In this document: positions 33,057 to 42,405 of the stretch, piece by piece | How the letters are laid out: every line of letters starts with the position of its first letter | Numbering within the stretch: the first letter of the stretch is position 1 | NCBI GenBank assembly: GCA_023423715.1 | Contig: JAFAFC010000025.1 | Location: 1 to 64,000, forward strand | DNA from: Bacteroidota bacterium | GTDB taxonomy: Bacteria > Bacteroidota > Bacteroidia > Flavobacteriales > Weeksellaceae | Direction: 5' to 3' | DNA: 64,000 bases | The notes under the pieces: generated by a model | Databases searched by the model: none | What the model was told of the DNA's origin: nothing | Seen by the model: only the letters and a program-made list of their open reading frames with translations | Program-made: the position numbers and the translations under genes

Positions 33057-35195
33057 ATGAAAAATATTACATCTGCAGTTTTTATTGCAGCATTATTTCT
33101 TAATTCTTGTACCACACAAACGACAACATCCGAAAAAAGTACAGACATGACCGTAAACGACGCTTTAGCAAACAACCCTTTCATGAGAAAGAGTAAATTG
33201 CAATACGAAGCTCCTGAATTTGATAAAATCAAAAACGAGGATTATAAACCGGCTTTCGACTATGGATTGAAACAGCAGGAAGCCCAACTGGACGAAATTG
33301 CTAATAATCCGGCAAAACCAACTCTTGAAAATACCTTAATCGCACTTGAAAAAAGTGGTGAAGTATTGAAGCGAGCGCAAATGGTTTTCTACAACCTAAC
33401 AAGTGCTGATACCAACGAAACTTTGCAAAAATTAGAGCAAGAATATGCTCCGATCTTTGCAGCGCATAGCGATAAAATGTATTTGAATGACAAATTATAT
33501 CAACGAATAAAAGCCATAGACCCAACGAATCTTGATTCGGAAAGTAAGCGTTTGCGCGAGGTGTATTTGCAGAATTTCGAAATTGCCGGTGCTGCGCTTT
33601 CGCCACAAGCAAAAACCGAGTTAAAGAAAATTAACCAAGAACTGGCAACGCTTTCTACGCAGTATTCCAACAAGCTTTTGGAAGCGAGAAAACAAGGCGC
33701 TTTAATTCTATCCGATGTAAAAGAATTGGACGGACTTTCTCCTGATGAAATCGCAGCGGCTGCTTCCGACGCAAAAGAAGCAGGACATTCTGGAAAATAT
33801 CTTTTGGCTTTACAAAATACAACGCAGCAACCTTTGCTTCAGAATTTGAAAAACCGTTCAACACGTGAAAAATTATTCAAAGCATCATGGACTCGAGCAG
33901 AAAAAGGCGATGCTAATGACACACGTTCAACTATTGAAAAATTAGTTCGTTTGCGTTTGCAAAAAGCAAAATTGATGGGTAAAAAAGATTTTGCCGAATG
34001 GAAACTTCAAGATCAAATGGCGCCAAACCCAGAAGCTGCTTTAGATTTAATGAAGCAACTTGCAAAACCAGCAGTTGAACAAGCTAAAAAAGAACAAGCA
34101 GAAATTCAAGAATTGATTAAATCACAAGGTGGAAACTTCAATGTTGAGCCGTGGGATTGGAATTTTTATGCAGAGCAAGTTCGTAAAGCGAAGTTTGACT
34201 TGGATGAAAACGAAATCAAGCCGTATTTTGAAGTGAATACCGTTTTGGAAAAAGGTGTTTTCTATGCCGCGGAAAAATTCTTTGGTTTAACATTTAAAAA
34301 GAGAACAGATTTACCCGTTTATCACCCAGATGTGGTTACCTACGAGGTTTTTGACCATACAGGAAAATCAATCGCCCTATATTATTTAGATTTCTATACT
34401 CGACCTTCAAAAAGTGGTGGTGCTTGGATGAACAACTATGTAGAACAATCGCATTTGATGGGTACAAAACCCGTTATCACGAACGTTTACAACTATCAAA
34501 AACCTGCTCCAGGAAAGCCATCGTTGATTAGTTTTGATGATGTCACGACGTTGTTCCATGAATTTGGACATTCGATTCACGGTATGTCAGCAAATCAAAA
34601 ATATGCATCACTTTCTGGAACGAGTGTACCAAGAGATTTTGTCGAGTTTCCATCGCAAATCAATGAACATTTTGCTTTGGTACCGGAAGTGATTAAGAAT
34701 TACGCCGTTCATTACGAAACAAAGCAACCGATTCCGCAAGCGTTAATTGATAAAATCAAAAAAGCGAGCTCCTTCAATCAAGGTTATATGACAACGGAAT
34801 TGGTTTCGGCGGCCATGACCGATATGATGTGGCATACGGTAACGGATGAAAGCCAATTTAAGCCCGTTTTAGATTTTGAAAAACAAGCTTTAGCTTCGAA
34901 TGGATTTACACTTTCCGCAGTTCCTCCAAGATACCATTCGCCATACTTTGCGCACGTTTTCGGTGGAGGATATTCTGCTGGATATTACGCATACATTTGG
35001 GCAGAAACATTGGATGCAGACGCTTGGGAATGGATTCAAGCTAATGGTGGAATGACCAGAGAAAATGGAGATCGTTACCGTAAGTACATTCTTTCTGTTG
35101 GAAATTCCGAAGATCTGAATGAAGCATATCGCAAATTCACTGGAAGAAATCCTGACATTAAGCCTTTACTACGAAATAGAGGCTTTATTAAATAA
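33057..35195 (+). CDS. M3 family metallopeptidase (Dcp-like), lipoprotein
   Basis: A 712-residue oligopeptidase similar to peptidyl-dipeptidase Dcp. The N terminus has a lipobox (LFLNSC, Cys at about residue 18), so it is predicted to be membrane-anchored in the periplasm rather than cytosolic as in E. coli. The catalytic motif is His501-Glu502-x-x-His505 with the third ligand Glu530, 25 residues after the second His, as required for M3. A conserved YHSPYFAHVFGGGYSAGYYAY segment for substrate binding lies near the C terminus. It probably trims peptides from the secreted proteases. Confidence 0.95.
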   Translation: MKNITSAVFIAALFLNSCTTQTTTSEKSTDMTVNDALANNPFMRKSKLQYEAPEFDKIKNEDYKPAFDYGLKQQEAQLDEIANNPAKPTLENTLIALEKSGEVLKRAQMVFYNLTSADTNETLQKLEQEYAPIFAAHSDKMYLNDKLYQRIKAIDPTNLDSESKRLREVYLQNFEIAGAALSPQAKTELKKINQELATLSTQYSNKLLEARKQGALILSDVKELDGLSPDEIAAAASDAKEAGHSGKYLLALQNTTQQPLLQNLKNRSTREKLFKASWTRAEKGDANDTRSTIEKLVRLRLQKAKLMGKKDFAEWKLQDQMAPNPEAALDLMKQLAKPAVEQAKKEQAEIQELIKSQGGNFNVEPWDWNFYAEQVRKAKFDLDENEIKPYFEVNTVLEKGVFYAAEKFFGLTFKKRTDLPVYHPDVVTYEVFDHTGKSIALYYLDFYTRPSKSGGAWMNNYVEQSHLMGTKPVITNVYNYQKPAPGKPSLISFDDVTTLFHEFGHSIHGMSANQKYASLSGTSVPRDFVEFPSQINEHFALVPEVIKNYAVHYETKQPIPQALIDKIKKASSFNQGYMTTELVSAAMTDMMWHTVTDESQFKPVLDFEKQALASNGFTLSAVPPRYHSPYFAHVFGGGYSAGYYAYIWAETLDADAWEWIQANGGMTRENGDRYRKYILSVGNSEDLNEAYRKFTGRNPDIKPLLRNRGFIK

Positions 35196-35216
35196 ACCTA
35201 ATGGCTAGAAAATCAA

Positions 35217-35309
35217 CGTCCGTTCGAGTAGATTTTTTAAAAAAATCGTATCGAGAACTGAAATAGAATTCTCGATACAAATTCTTACAGAATTTTACTC
35301 GAATTGACG
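35217..35309. repeat. Nested palindromic repeat element
   Basis: A 93-bp structure in the M3-LLM spacer. The outer stem is CGTC..TTCGAGTA (35217-35230) with TACTCGAA..GACG (35296-35309). The inner stem is GTATCGAGAA (35248-35257) with TTCTCGATAC (35269-35278). Each arm between the stems can form its own small AT-rich hairpin. It resembles intergenic palindromes I recall from flavobacterial genomes. Confidence 0.7.
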
Positions 35310-35344
35310 ATCGTAGGAAATATATCTATCCGATTTAAAAAGAA

Positions 35345-35370
35345 AAAACCGCCAGATGGCGGTTTTTTTT
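35345..35370. terminator. Bidirectional terminator between M3 and LLM genes
   Basis: The stem AAAACCGCC / GGCGGTTTT has a 4-nt AGAT loop. A- and T-runs on both sides serve both convergent genes. Confidence 0.88.
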
Positions 35371-36388
35371 ATCGTACTTGAGAAGCAACTTGGTCTCCAA
35401 AAAGTTCAATTGATTTCATTTGAATATCGTGTTCTGGATCGCCGACATCCATATGTCCGATAAAACGAGTTAATCCGAAAAGTTCTTTCACTTTATTGAT
35501 TTTATCAGCAACTTCATTGGCTGAACCAATAAACAAAGCACCTTCTTCACTTCGACCGCCTTCAAATTGCATCTTAGTATATGGCGCCCAACCTCGAGAC
35601 GAACCAATACGATCCATTTGCGCTTTGTAACTTTCAAAATAACCGTCAATCACTTTTGGATCTTCGCTAACAAACGTATGCGAATGAATTGCAATTTGCA
35701 TCAACTCTTCGGGATGTCCTGCTTTCAAATATTCTTGCTTGTAGAATTCTATCAACTTAACAAACTGTGAAGGCATACCTCCAATAATGGCAACAATTAA
35801 AGGCAAACCTAATACCGCAGCGCGATACACCGATTGAGGCGTTCCACCAACGGCAATCCAAATTGGAAGCTTTCCGTTATTCGTTGCTCTTGGATACACT
35901 GTTTGATTGAGCATTGGAGCTCGTAAAGAACCTTTCCAGCTTACGTTTTCTTCCGAATTAATTTTCAGTAGTAAATCTAATTTTTCTTCAAAAAGTGTTT
36001 CGTAATCGTCTAAAGAATATCCATAAAGCGGAAACGACTCAATAAAACTTCCACGGCCAACAAAAATTTCAGCACGACCGCTTGAAATTAAATCTAAAGT
36101 CGAAAAATCCTCATACACTTTCACCGGCTCTGCCGAAGAAAGCACTGTTACTCCACTTGCCAATTTGATATTTTTAGTTCGACTCGCGGCGGCAGCCAAA
36201 AGCATTTCTGGTGACGAAACCGCATAATCTGGACGGTGATGTTCACCCATTGCAAAAACATCCAAACCGACCTCATCCATTAACTGAACTTGCTCTAAAA
36301 TTTCACCTATTTTGGTTTGTGCACTGCGATATCCATTGATTTGATTATCATATCGCAAATCGCCAAACATTCCTATTCCTAATTCCAT
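35369..36388 (-). CDS. LLM class flavin-dependent oxidoreductase
   Basis: A 339-residue luciferase-like monooxygenase fold protein. It has the N-terminal LGIGMFGDL strand, the VFAMGEHHRPDYAVSSPEM motif, the SGRAEIFVGRGSF segment and IWIAVGGTPQSVYRAA near the F420/FMN-binding region. FMN is the likely cofactor in this phylum. The substrate is not predictable. It is a single-gene unit with its own -7 element and a terminator shared with the M3 gene. Confidence 0.9.
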   Translation of the reverse strand: MELGIGMFGDLRYDNQINGYRSAQTKIGEILEQVQLMDEVGLDVFAMGEHHRPDYAVSSPEMLLAAAASRTKNIKLASGVTVLSSAEPVKVYEDFSTLDLISSGRAEIFVGRGSFIESFPLYGYSLDDYETLFEEKLDLLLKINSEENVSWKGSLRAPMLNQTVYPRATNNGKLPIWIAVGGTPQSVYRAAVLGLPLIVAIIGGMPSQFVKLIEFYKQEYLKAGHPEELMQIAIHSHTFVSEDPKVIDGYFESYKAQMDRIGSSRGWAPYTKMQFEGGRSEEGALFIGSANEVADKINKVKELFGLTRFIGHMDVGDPEHDIQMKSIELFGDQVASQVR

Positions 36389-36407
36389 AATTCCTTGATT
36401 TATACTA

Positions 36408-36415
36408 CAAAAATA
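36408..36415 (-). promoter_or_regulatory. -7 element for the LLM oxidoreductase gene
   Basis: TATTTTTG on the minus strand, 19 nt upstream of the ATG at 36388. Confidence 0.5.
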
Positions 36416-36469
36416 AAAAATACACCAAGCAAAAGCATTGATGTATGATAAATAGAGTGCGACGACATT

Positions 36470-37114
36470 TTAGTTGCCGTTATGATCGTAAACAACTAAA
36501 AAATCGATTTTTTCTTTTCCTTTTTTCCAGGAATCGATGATTCCTTCGCTATGATTTTTTGATGATCTTCGAAATAATCGCAAATCCAAACCGAGAACAC
36601 TAGACAAAATATACTCGTCGGCAACAGCCATAACCGTCAATTTCCGTTCGCTTCCCTCCGAAATTCCGTTTTGCAAAATAGCATCAACAAGCCTTCTGAA
36701 CTGAAATCCACGAAATGAAAAATTCCGAGACTCTTCTGCTTTATTTTGAGAATAGCAATTTAATAGCATCCCTAAAACCTCCAAATTGGCAGGATCTAAA
36801 CTTAAAATTCGCTCTCCAATATCGATCGCTTCCTTGCATTTCCCTTCGCGAACCAAACTCATAAAATCTCCACTTTCGGTGAGGTTCATGGTTTTAAGAT
36901 TCTTATTAGAATTTTTTGCGTAATACAAATACTTCATTTCTTCCTCGCTCATAACGCTAGGATCGAAATTAAACCGATAAATCAGCTTTTCATAGTATAA
37001 ATTAGACGTACTATCTACCGCTTGAGCCGTTAAATTTTTAACATCAACAAATCCGCTTTGGCCAAAAACCAAAATCTGAATGAATACAAAAACAGCAGAT
37101 AGTACGTTCTTCAT
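36470..37114 (-). CDS. DUF4919-like secreted protein
   Basis: A 214-residue predicted exported protein with a signal peptide of about 18 residues (ends VFGQ). A helical central region resembles a TPR pair (CKEAIDIGERILSLDPANLEVLGMLLNCYSQN), followed by a mixed C-terminal domain (VADEYILSSVLGLDL). Length and order fit the Bacteroidota DUF4919 family, but this match is from memory and only moderately certain. The gene starts one base after the S9 peptidase stop codon, so the two are co-transcribed. Confidence 0.65.
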   Translation of the reverse strand: MKNVLSAVFVFIQILVFGQSGFVDVKNLTAQAVDSTSNLYYEKLIYRFNFDPSVMSEEEMKYLYYAKNSNKNLKTMNLTESGDFMSLVREGKCKEAIDIGERILSLDPANLEVLGMLLNCYSQNKAEESRNFSFRGFQFRRLVDAILQNGISEGSERKLTVMAVADEYILSSVLGLDLRLFRRSSKNHSEGIIDSWKKGKEKIDFLVVYDHNGN

Positions 37115-37115
37115 T

Positions 37116-39257
37116 TTATTTTTTTAAGTAGGTATCAAAGTAATCCGTGATTTTTTGCATCAAATGAACACGGTCTTTTCCTAAAACGTTGTGTGCATGT
37201 CCAGGATACGCAAAATAATCCATTTGAACGTTATTATCCACGGCCGATTTTATGAAATCAACCGAGTGCTGCCAAACGACAACATCGTCTTGCATCCCGT
37301 GAATCATTAATAATTTCCCTTTCAAATTCTGAACTTTATCCAATAAGTTCGCTTTTTTGAAACCTTCTGGGTTTTGTTGTGGCGAATCCATATAACGCTC
37401 TGTGTACATAATTTCGTACATATTCCAATCGATTACCGGACCTCCAGCAACACCAACTTTGAACACTTCGGGATATTTCAACATTAAACTTGTCGTCATA
37501 AATCCGCCAAAGCTCCATCCGTGAACACCCATTCTATCAGCATCTACATAAGATAGTGATTTTAAATAATCCACACCTTTTAGTTGGTCTTTCATTTCCG
37601 TTTCTCCTAAATTACGGAAAACCGCTTGCTCAAATTTCATACCTCGGTTGCTTGAACCACGCCCATCCATTGAGAAAATCACATAGCCTCTCTGAGCCAT
37701 ATACTCGTACCAAAGGTTTCCAGAAGCTGGATACGTGTTCGTAATCAACTGTAAATGTGGCCCGTTATACAAGTAAACAATCGTTGGATATTTTTTATTC
37801 GGATCGAAATTCGTTGGTAAAATCAACTTTCCATACAAAGGCGTTCCGTCATCCGCTTTCAGCGTTACATTTTCAATTTTCGGACGATCGTAGTTCTTCA
37901 ATGGATCTTCAGCAGTGAGTAAATTTGTTGCCTTTCCGTTATGTGTTTGGATGATATCTGCTTTTCTCGGTGTCGTTGCATTCGCATACACATCATAAAC
38001 GAAATCTCCTGTTTCAGACAAGGTGGCGTTATGCATTCCTGGCGCCGTGTCTAGGCGTTTCATATCTAGATTATTCCAATTAACACGATAGATATGTCTT
38101 TCCATCGGTGTTTCTTTGGTTGAAGCGATGAAAAGTTCTGTTTTCTTGGGATGGAAACCAAGTACATCCGTTACCAACCAATCGCCTTTTGTCACTTGTT
38201 TTACCAAGCCTTTATCTAAATTATACAAGAACAAATGATTGTAACCCGTTCTTTGACTTTGCCAAATGTAATCGGTTTTAGAATTCGGTAAAAACACCAT
38301 TGGATGCTGAGGCTCCACGTATTTATCTGATTTTTCTTCAAATAATGTTCTTACAAAGTTTCCGGTTTTCGCATCGTACATATTCATTTTCAAATCGTTT
38401 TGATCACGATTTAAAACGCCAATAAATACAAATTGAGAATCTGGACTCCACGCGATACTCGTTAAATACTGATCTTTTGGACCTTCCGTCTTTACAAACG
38501 TTGTTTTTCCTGATTTCACATCAAAAATTCCGAGTGTAACTTCGTGTGAGGTTTTCCCAGCTCTTGGATATTTGATGTTATGATTTTGCGCTAAAGTAAC
38601 CGACCAATCGATGACAGGATAATCCTCAACCATCGTTTGATCCATTCTGTAATACGCAATTTTTGAATTATCAGGAGCGATGAAAATTCCACGATCGATA
38701 CCGAATTCGTTTCTGTGAACCGCTTGCCCATTCACTATATTTTCGTTTTTATCCTGCGTAATTGCAATTTGACGCTCTGGTGTACTTAAATATAAATTGT
38801 TATCAATTGTATAAACAACCGAACTTTTGTCTTGAATAAAATTAGTATTCGCTCCTTTTTTAGGAACCGTTAACCACGATTTCACCTTCCAATCATTTCC
38901 AGCCTTATCCAAACGATAATAGATTGAATCGACTTTGAAATAGCCTGATTTTGCGTCGTTGAAGGTTACCACCGGTAGCGCTTTCATTTTCGCTGGCAAT
39001 CCAGAAGCACGATTCAGCTGACTCACAGATAACAATGTGTCAACTTTGTTGGTTTGCGCATCACGAACAAGGTAGGCTTTGTTTTCCATGAACATCATGG
39101 AGTTTCCACCTTTTAACCATTTTGCTTGGGAAATACTTTTAATAGCCAAATTGCTTCGAAGTCCGTTCACCGCCTCAGCCATAGTATATTGCTGTTGCTG
39201 CGCACCTACTAAAGCCGTAGTCACTAGAAAAAGTCCTGTATATAATTTCGATTTCAT
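37116..39257 (-). CDS. S9 family dipeptidyl-peptidase IV-like protease
   Basis: A 713-residue exported serine peptidase. A signal peptide (1-19, ends VGAQ) precedes the DPP IV-type beta-propeller (about residues 60-460). The C-terminal alpha/beta hydrolase has nucleophile Ser582 in GWSFGGF, a later Asp in MQDDVV and the His in GHAHNV. An acidic DRGIF...YRMDQTMVEDYP region matches the propeller of DPP IV. DPP IV removes Xaa-Pro dipeptides. It is followed immediately by the DUF4919-like gene. Confidence 0.94.
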   Translation of the reverse strand: MKSKLYTGLFLVTTALVGAQQQQYTMAEAVNGLRSNLAIKSISQAKWLKGGNSMMFMENKAYLVRDAQTNKVDTLLSVSQLNRASGLPAKMKALPVVTFNDAKSGYFKVDSIYYRLDKAGNDWKVKSWLTVPKKGANTNFIQDKSSVVYTIDNNLYLSTPERQIAITQDKNENIVNGQAVHRNEFGIDRGIFIAPDNSKIAYYRMDQTMVEDYPVIDWSVTLAQNHNIKYPRAGKTSHEVTLGIFDVKSGKTTFVKTEGPKDQYLTSIAWSPDSQFVFIGVLNRDQNDLKMNMYDAKTGNFVRTLFEEKSDKYVEPQHPMVFLPNSKTDYIWQSQRTGYNHLFLYNLDKGLVKQVTKGDWLVTDVLGFHPKKTELFIASTKETPMERHIYRVNWNNLDMKRLDTAPGMHNATLSETGDFVYDVYANATTPRKADIIQTHNGKATNLLTAEDPLKNYDRPKIENVTLKADDGTPLYGKLILPTNFDPNKKYPTIVYLYNGPHLQLITNTYPASGNLWYEYMAQRGYVIFSMDGRGSSNRGMKFEQAVFRNLGETEMKDQLKGVDYLKSLSYVDADRMGVHGWSFGGFMTTSLMLKYPEVFKVGVAGGPVIDWNMYEIMYTERYMDSPQQNPEGFKKANLLDKVQNLKGKLLMIHGMQDDVVVWQHSVDFIKSAVDNNVQMDYFAYPGHAHNVLGKDRVHLMQKITDYFDTYLKK

Positions 39258-39319
39258 AGAGAAAAATTAAACGCTAAAAATACGAATTTATCCTGTATAG
39301 CTCATGGGTATTCCACAAA

Positions 39320-39350
39320 AAAAGCATTCCAAAAAATTCGGAATGCTTTT
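39320..39350 (-). terminator. Terminator of the ABC-F gene
   Basis: A perfect 11-bp stem AAAAGCATTCC / GGAATGCTTTT with a 9-nt loop and a T7 tract on the minus strand, 26 nt after the stop codon at 39376. Confidence 0.87.
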
Positions 39351-39375
39351 CTATTTTTAAATACTATAATCGGTT

Positions 39376-41307
39376 TTAATCGAGTTGCGTACCCAAATAT
39401 TCCCATTCTTGCAAAGCCAAATCTAAGGCTTCTTTTTTCGTATTGTACACTTCTAAAGTCTCTTCAGAAGGATTATTTTTAGTGAAATCCAATTCAAAAG
39501 CTTCAATTTCAGTTTCTAAACTCGAAATCTGCTCTTCTACTTTTTTGATTTTATTTTGAATAGCTTTTTGTTCTTTTGTAACAAAATTCGTTGTTGGTTT
39601 TGCTTCCATTATAGGATTTTCAACAACTGGCGCAGCCGCTTTCACATCTCGCTTGCTCTCTAATTTTGATTTCTCTAAAGAAACTTCACGTAGCGATTCT
39701 TTCTGACGGTATTCCAAGTATTCATCGATGCTTCCAAGGAATTCTTTCATTTTTCCATCACGGAATTCGAAAATTTTATCCGCCAAACCTTGTAAAAATT
39801 CACGGTCGTGAGAAATAACGATTAACGTTCCTTCAAACTTCGATAAAGCAAGTTTGATAATTTCCTTCGACTGAATATCCAAGTGGTTGGTAGGTTCGTC
39901 CATAATCAACGTGTTGAACGGACGTAACAATAATTTACACAAAGCCAAACGGTTACGCTCTCCTCCAGAAAGCACTTTCGTCTTTTTATCTACATCTTCA
40001 CCTGAAAACAAGAAACTTCCCAGCAAATCACGAACACGCGGACGTGTTTCCTCCGTAGCCGAATCTTCCGCTTCTTGCAAAACGGTTTTATCGGGTGTAA
40101 GAACTTCTTCCTGATTTTGAGCAAAATAGCCAATATTAACATTGTGTCCTAAGTTCCAAGTACCAGAATAATCTTTGATTTCACCCGCCAAAATCTTAGC
40201 TAAAGTCGTTTTTCCTTGTCCGTTTTGTCCAAGTAACGCAATACGATCGCCACGCTCAATAAAGAAATCAACATCATCAAAAATTTGCTTTTCTCCGTAT
40301 GCTTTTCCAAGTTTTTCGGCTTCGAAAATCACTTTTCCAGGAACAACACTCTGTTGGAAACGAATGTTGAATTTGGAAACGTCTTCGTTATCGATTTCGA
40401 TACGCTCGATTTTATCCAATTTCTTAATCAAAGACTGCGCAAAAGAGGCTTTCGTCGCACTTGCACGGAATTTATTGATATTATCCTCCATCTGTTTGAT
40501 TTCGGAATCTTGGTTTTTCTTCGCTTGCATCAGCTTTTCGCGACGTTCTTTACGAAGTTCTAAATATTTAGAATAATTGGCTTTATAATCATCCACTTTC
40601 TTGTTGTTCACATCAAAAGTTCGGTTACAAACCGCCGTCATAAACTGCTTATCGTGACTCACCAAAACGATGGCGCCCATATAATCTTTCAAGAAATCTT
40701 CCAACCAAATGATACTTTCCATATCCAAGTGGTTGGTAGGCTCATCGAGAAGCAAAAGATCGTTGTTTTGCAATAAAAGTTTAGCGAGCTCAATACGCAT
40801 TCTCCATCCACCAGAAAAGGTATCAGTAATACGATCGAAATCACTTGCCTTGAAGCCTAAACCAAGCAAAACTTTCTCAACATCGCCCTCCAAATTATAG
40901 GCATCGTGATTTTGTAAAATATCGTTCAGATCCGTCATTTTCTGAATCAAATCTGAATAGGCATCGCTTTCGTAATCGGTCCTCGTTGCTAATTGCTCAT
41001 TAACATACTCCAACTCATTTTTCCAAGCATTAATCTGCTCAAAAGCCTGCAACGTCTCTTCCCAAACCGTTCTTCCTTTTACAAAATCTAAATCTTGTTT
41101 TAGAAAACCGATGGTAATATTCCCTTCAGGAACGACGTTTCCTTCGTAAAAATTAATTTCGTTGGAAAGAATTTTAAGCAACGTTGATTTTCCAGCACCA
41201 TTTTTTCCAACCAAACCAATTTTGTCTGATCTTTTAATGGTGAAATTCGTGTCTCTAAATAGATAATTTCCTGAATGATGAAGTCCTAAACCTTGTACTG
41301 ATAGCAT
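39376..41307 (-). CDS. ABC-F family ATPase
   Basis: A 643-residue cytoplasmic protein with two ABC ATPase domains and no membrane helices. First domain: Walker A GKNGAGKST, signature FSGGWRMRI, Walker B LLLDEPTNHLD. Second domain: GQNGQGKTT, LSGGERNRL and LIMDEPTNHLD. The interdomain P-site linker and a charged C-terminal coiled coil (about residues 560-643) match the Uup/YdiF type. ABC-F proteins bind the ribosome and relieve stalls; some confer antibiotic resistance, which cannot be judged from sequence. A TACTTTTG -7 element lies 40 nt upstream. Confidence 0.93.
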   Translation of the reverse strand: MLSVQGLGLHHSGNYLFRDTNFTIKRSDKIGLVGKNGAGKSTLLKILSNEINFYEGNVVPEGNITIGFLKQDLDFVKGRTVWEETLQAFEQINAWKNELEYVNEQLATRTDYESDAYSDLIQKMTDLNDILQNHDAYNLEGDVEKVLLGLGFKASDFDRITDTFSGGWRMRIELAKLLLQNNDLLLLDEPTNHLDMESIIWLEDFLKDYMGAIVLVSHDKQFMTAVCNRTFDVNNKKVDDYKANYSKYLELRKERREKLMQAKKNQDSEIKQMEDNINKFRASATKASFAQSLIKKLDKIERIEIDNEDVSKFNIRFQQSVVPGKVIFEAEKLGKAYGEKQIFDDVDFFIERGDRIALLGQNGQGKTTLAKILAGEIKDYSGTWNLGHNVNIGYFAQNQEEVLTPDKTVLQEAEDSATEETRPRVRDLLGSFLFSGEDVDKKTKVLSGGERNRLALCKLLLRPFNTLIMDEPTNHLDIQSKEIIKLALSKFEGTLIVISHDREFLQGLADKIFEFRDGKMKEFLGSIDEYLEYRQKESLREVSLEKSKLESKRDVKAAAPVVENPIMEAKPTTNFVTKEQKAIQNKIKKVEEQISSLETEIEAFELDFTKNNPSEETLEVYNTKKEALDLALQEWEYLGTQLD

Positions 41308-41347
41308 AACCGATTAATCGTATGGTAATTATAAAAATTGCAAGTTG

Positions 41348-41355
41348 CAAAAGTA
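41348..41355 (-). promoter_or_regulatory. -7 element for the ABC-F gene
   Basis: TACTTTTG on the minus strand, 40 nt upstream of the ATG at 41307. Confidence 0.45.
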
Positions 41356-41398
41356 CTGCTTTTTTCTGAGCCTAGGCTGATGAATTTTGAAATTAAAA

Positions 41399-42346
41399 CT
41401 ACATAATAAAACGATCTAAATCAAGAAGTAAATAATTGATATTCTGATTGATAGTCCGTGTAGCCGATTGCATTTGGTTGAGCATGGCCGCTCGATCGTG
41501 CAATTCGGAAGCTCGATAAATCCCGCCATCGTGGAAAAGCAAAGACGCATCTGCTGCTTTTTGATCGCCGTGAAAATGGTATTTCACCCAACTTTGTTTC
41601 ATATTTTGAATAATGGATTCTTGGGATTTGTTCGCAAATTTCTTTTCGGTGTACATATACCAAACAAACGGTGGAAAATTCGCTGAAACTTGCTTTTCTA
41701 GCCAAATATCGCGTAAAATGTTCCGAGCATGAATGAACTCTACTTTTCTTCCTTTCGGTGAAAATGTGGCTAAACTTAAGCCTGCCCCAATAACACCTCC
41801 ACCAATATCTACAGCAGATCCCCATGAATCGCTTTTGATAATTCCGCTTGCAATGGAAGCCGCAGCACCCGCAAAAATGGAATACAAAACCAAGCGATTA
41901 TTACGACTATCATTAAGCTGATCAACATAACTCGCCATTTGCGCAACACGTTCGCCTTCGCAATCAAATTCAGCTGCAACGGCATCTAATTCCACCAAAG
42001 CAATAGAAATTTTAGAATTGATAACGTTTTTCAGCTTCAACATTTTTAGCTGCGCTTGTACTGTTGAATCTTTTTTCAGTTTGTTGATTTCTTCCACCTC
42101 ATCGATCGCTCCTAGAGCATTCAAAATCAAAATGGATTGATCCGTAAATTGATCATGTAAATGCTGATTCGCCGCCAAAATAGAATCGGAGTTATAACTC
42201 GGAAATTTTCCTTGATAATTGTATTGTTTCGGGGCTTTGCAATAGGAATCCTTCAAAATCAAAAGGTTTTCTTGCACCATTTGATTCTTTTTCGAAACGC
42301 AGGACATAAGCCCTAAAGACAGAAAAAGTAGTACTAAAAATCTCAT
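41399..42346 (-). CDS. Lipoprotein of unknown function
   Basis: A 315-residue protein I do not recognise. The N terminus MRFLVLLFLSLGLMSC is a lipoprotein signal with Cys at residue 16. A long helical region follows (about 75-150). A central hydrophobic, Gly/Ala-rich stretch (LYSIFAGAAASIASGII and VDIGGGVIGAGLSLATF, about residues 155-200) could form a membrane hairpin. A C-terminal helical part contains SWVKYHFHGDQKAADASLLFHDGGIY. The glycine-rich hairpin within a lipoprotein is odd. ATG 42346 is chosen over a GTG one codon upstream. It lies next to the FKBP and DUF5715 genes but has no obvious partner. Confidence 0.7.
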   Translation of the reverse strand: MRFLVLLFLSLGLMSCVSKKNQMVQENLLILKDSYCKAPKQYNYQGKFPSYNSDSILAANQHLHDQFTDQSILILNALGAIDEVEEINKLKKDSTVQAQLKMLKLKNVINSKISIALVELDAVAAEFDCEGERVAQMASYVDQLNDSRNNRLVLYSIFAGAAASIASGIIKSDSWGSAVDIGGGVIGAGLSLATFSPKGRKVEFIHARNILRDIWLEKQVSANFPPFVWYMYTEKKFANKSQESIIQNMKQSWVKYHFHGDQKAADASLLFHDGGIYRASELHDRAAMLNQMQSATRTINQNINYLLLDLDRFIM

Positions 42347-42382
42347 CACACATTTGGTTTTTGCAAAGTAACGGAAAATAAA

Positions 42383-42404
42383 AAAATCTGCCGAAGCAGA
42401 TTTT
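42383..42404 (-). terminator. Terminator of the FKBP gene
   Basis: The stem AAAATCTGC / GCAGATTTT with a CGAA loop is followed on the minus strand by a T-rich tract. It starts 2 nt after the FKBP stop codon. Confidence 0.8.
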
Positions 42405-42405
42405 A

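Noticed and set aside
40175..40576. 133-codon plus-strand frame opposite the ABC-F gene.
   Set aside because: Lies wholly antisense to a conserved gene with two complete ATPase domains.
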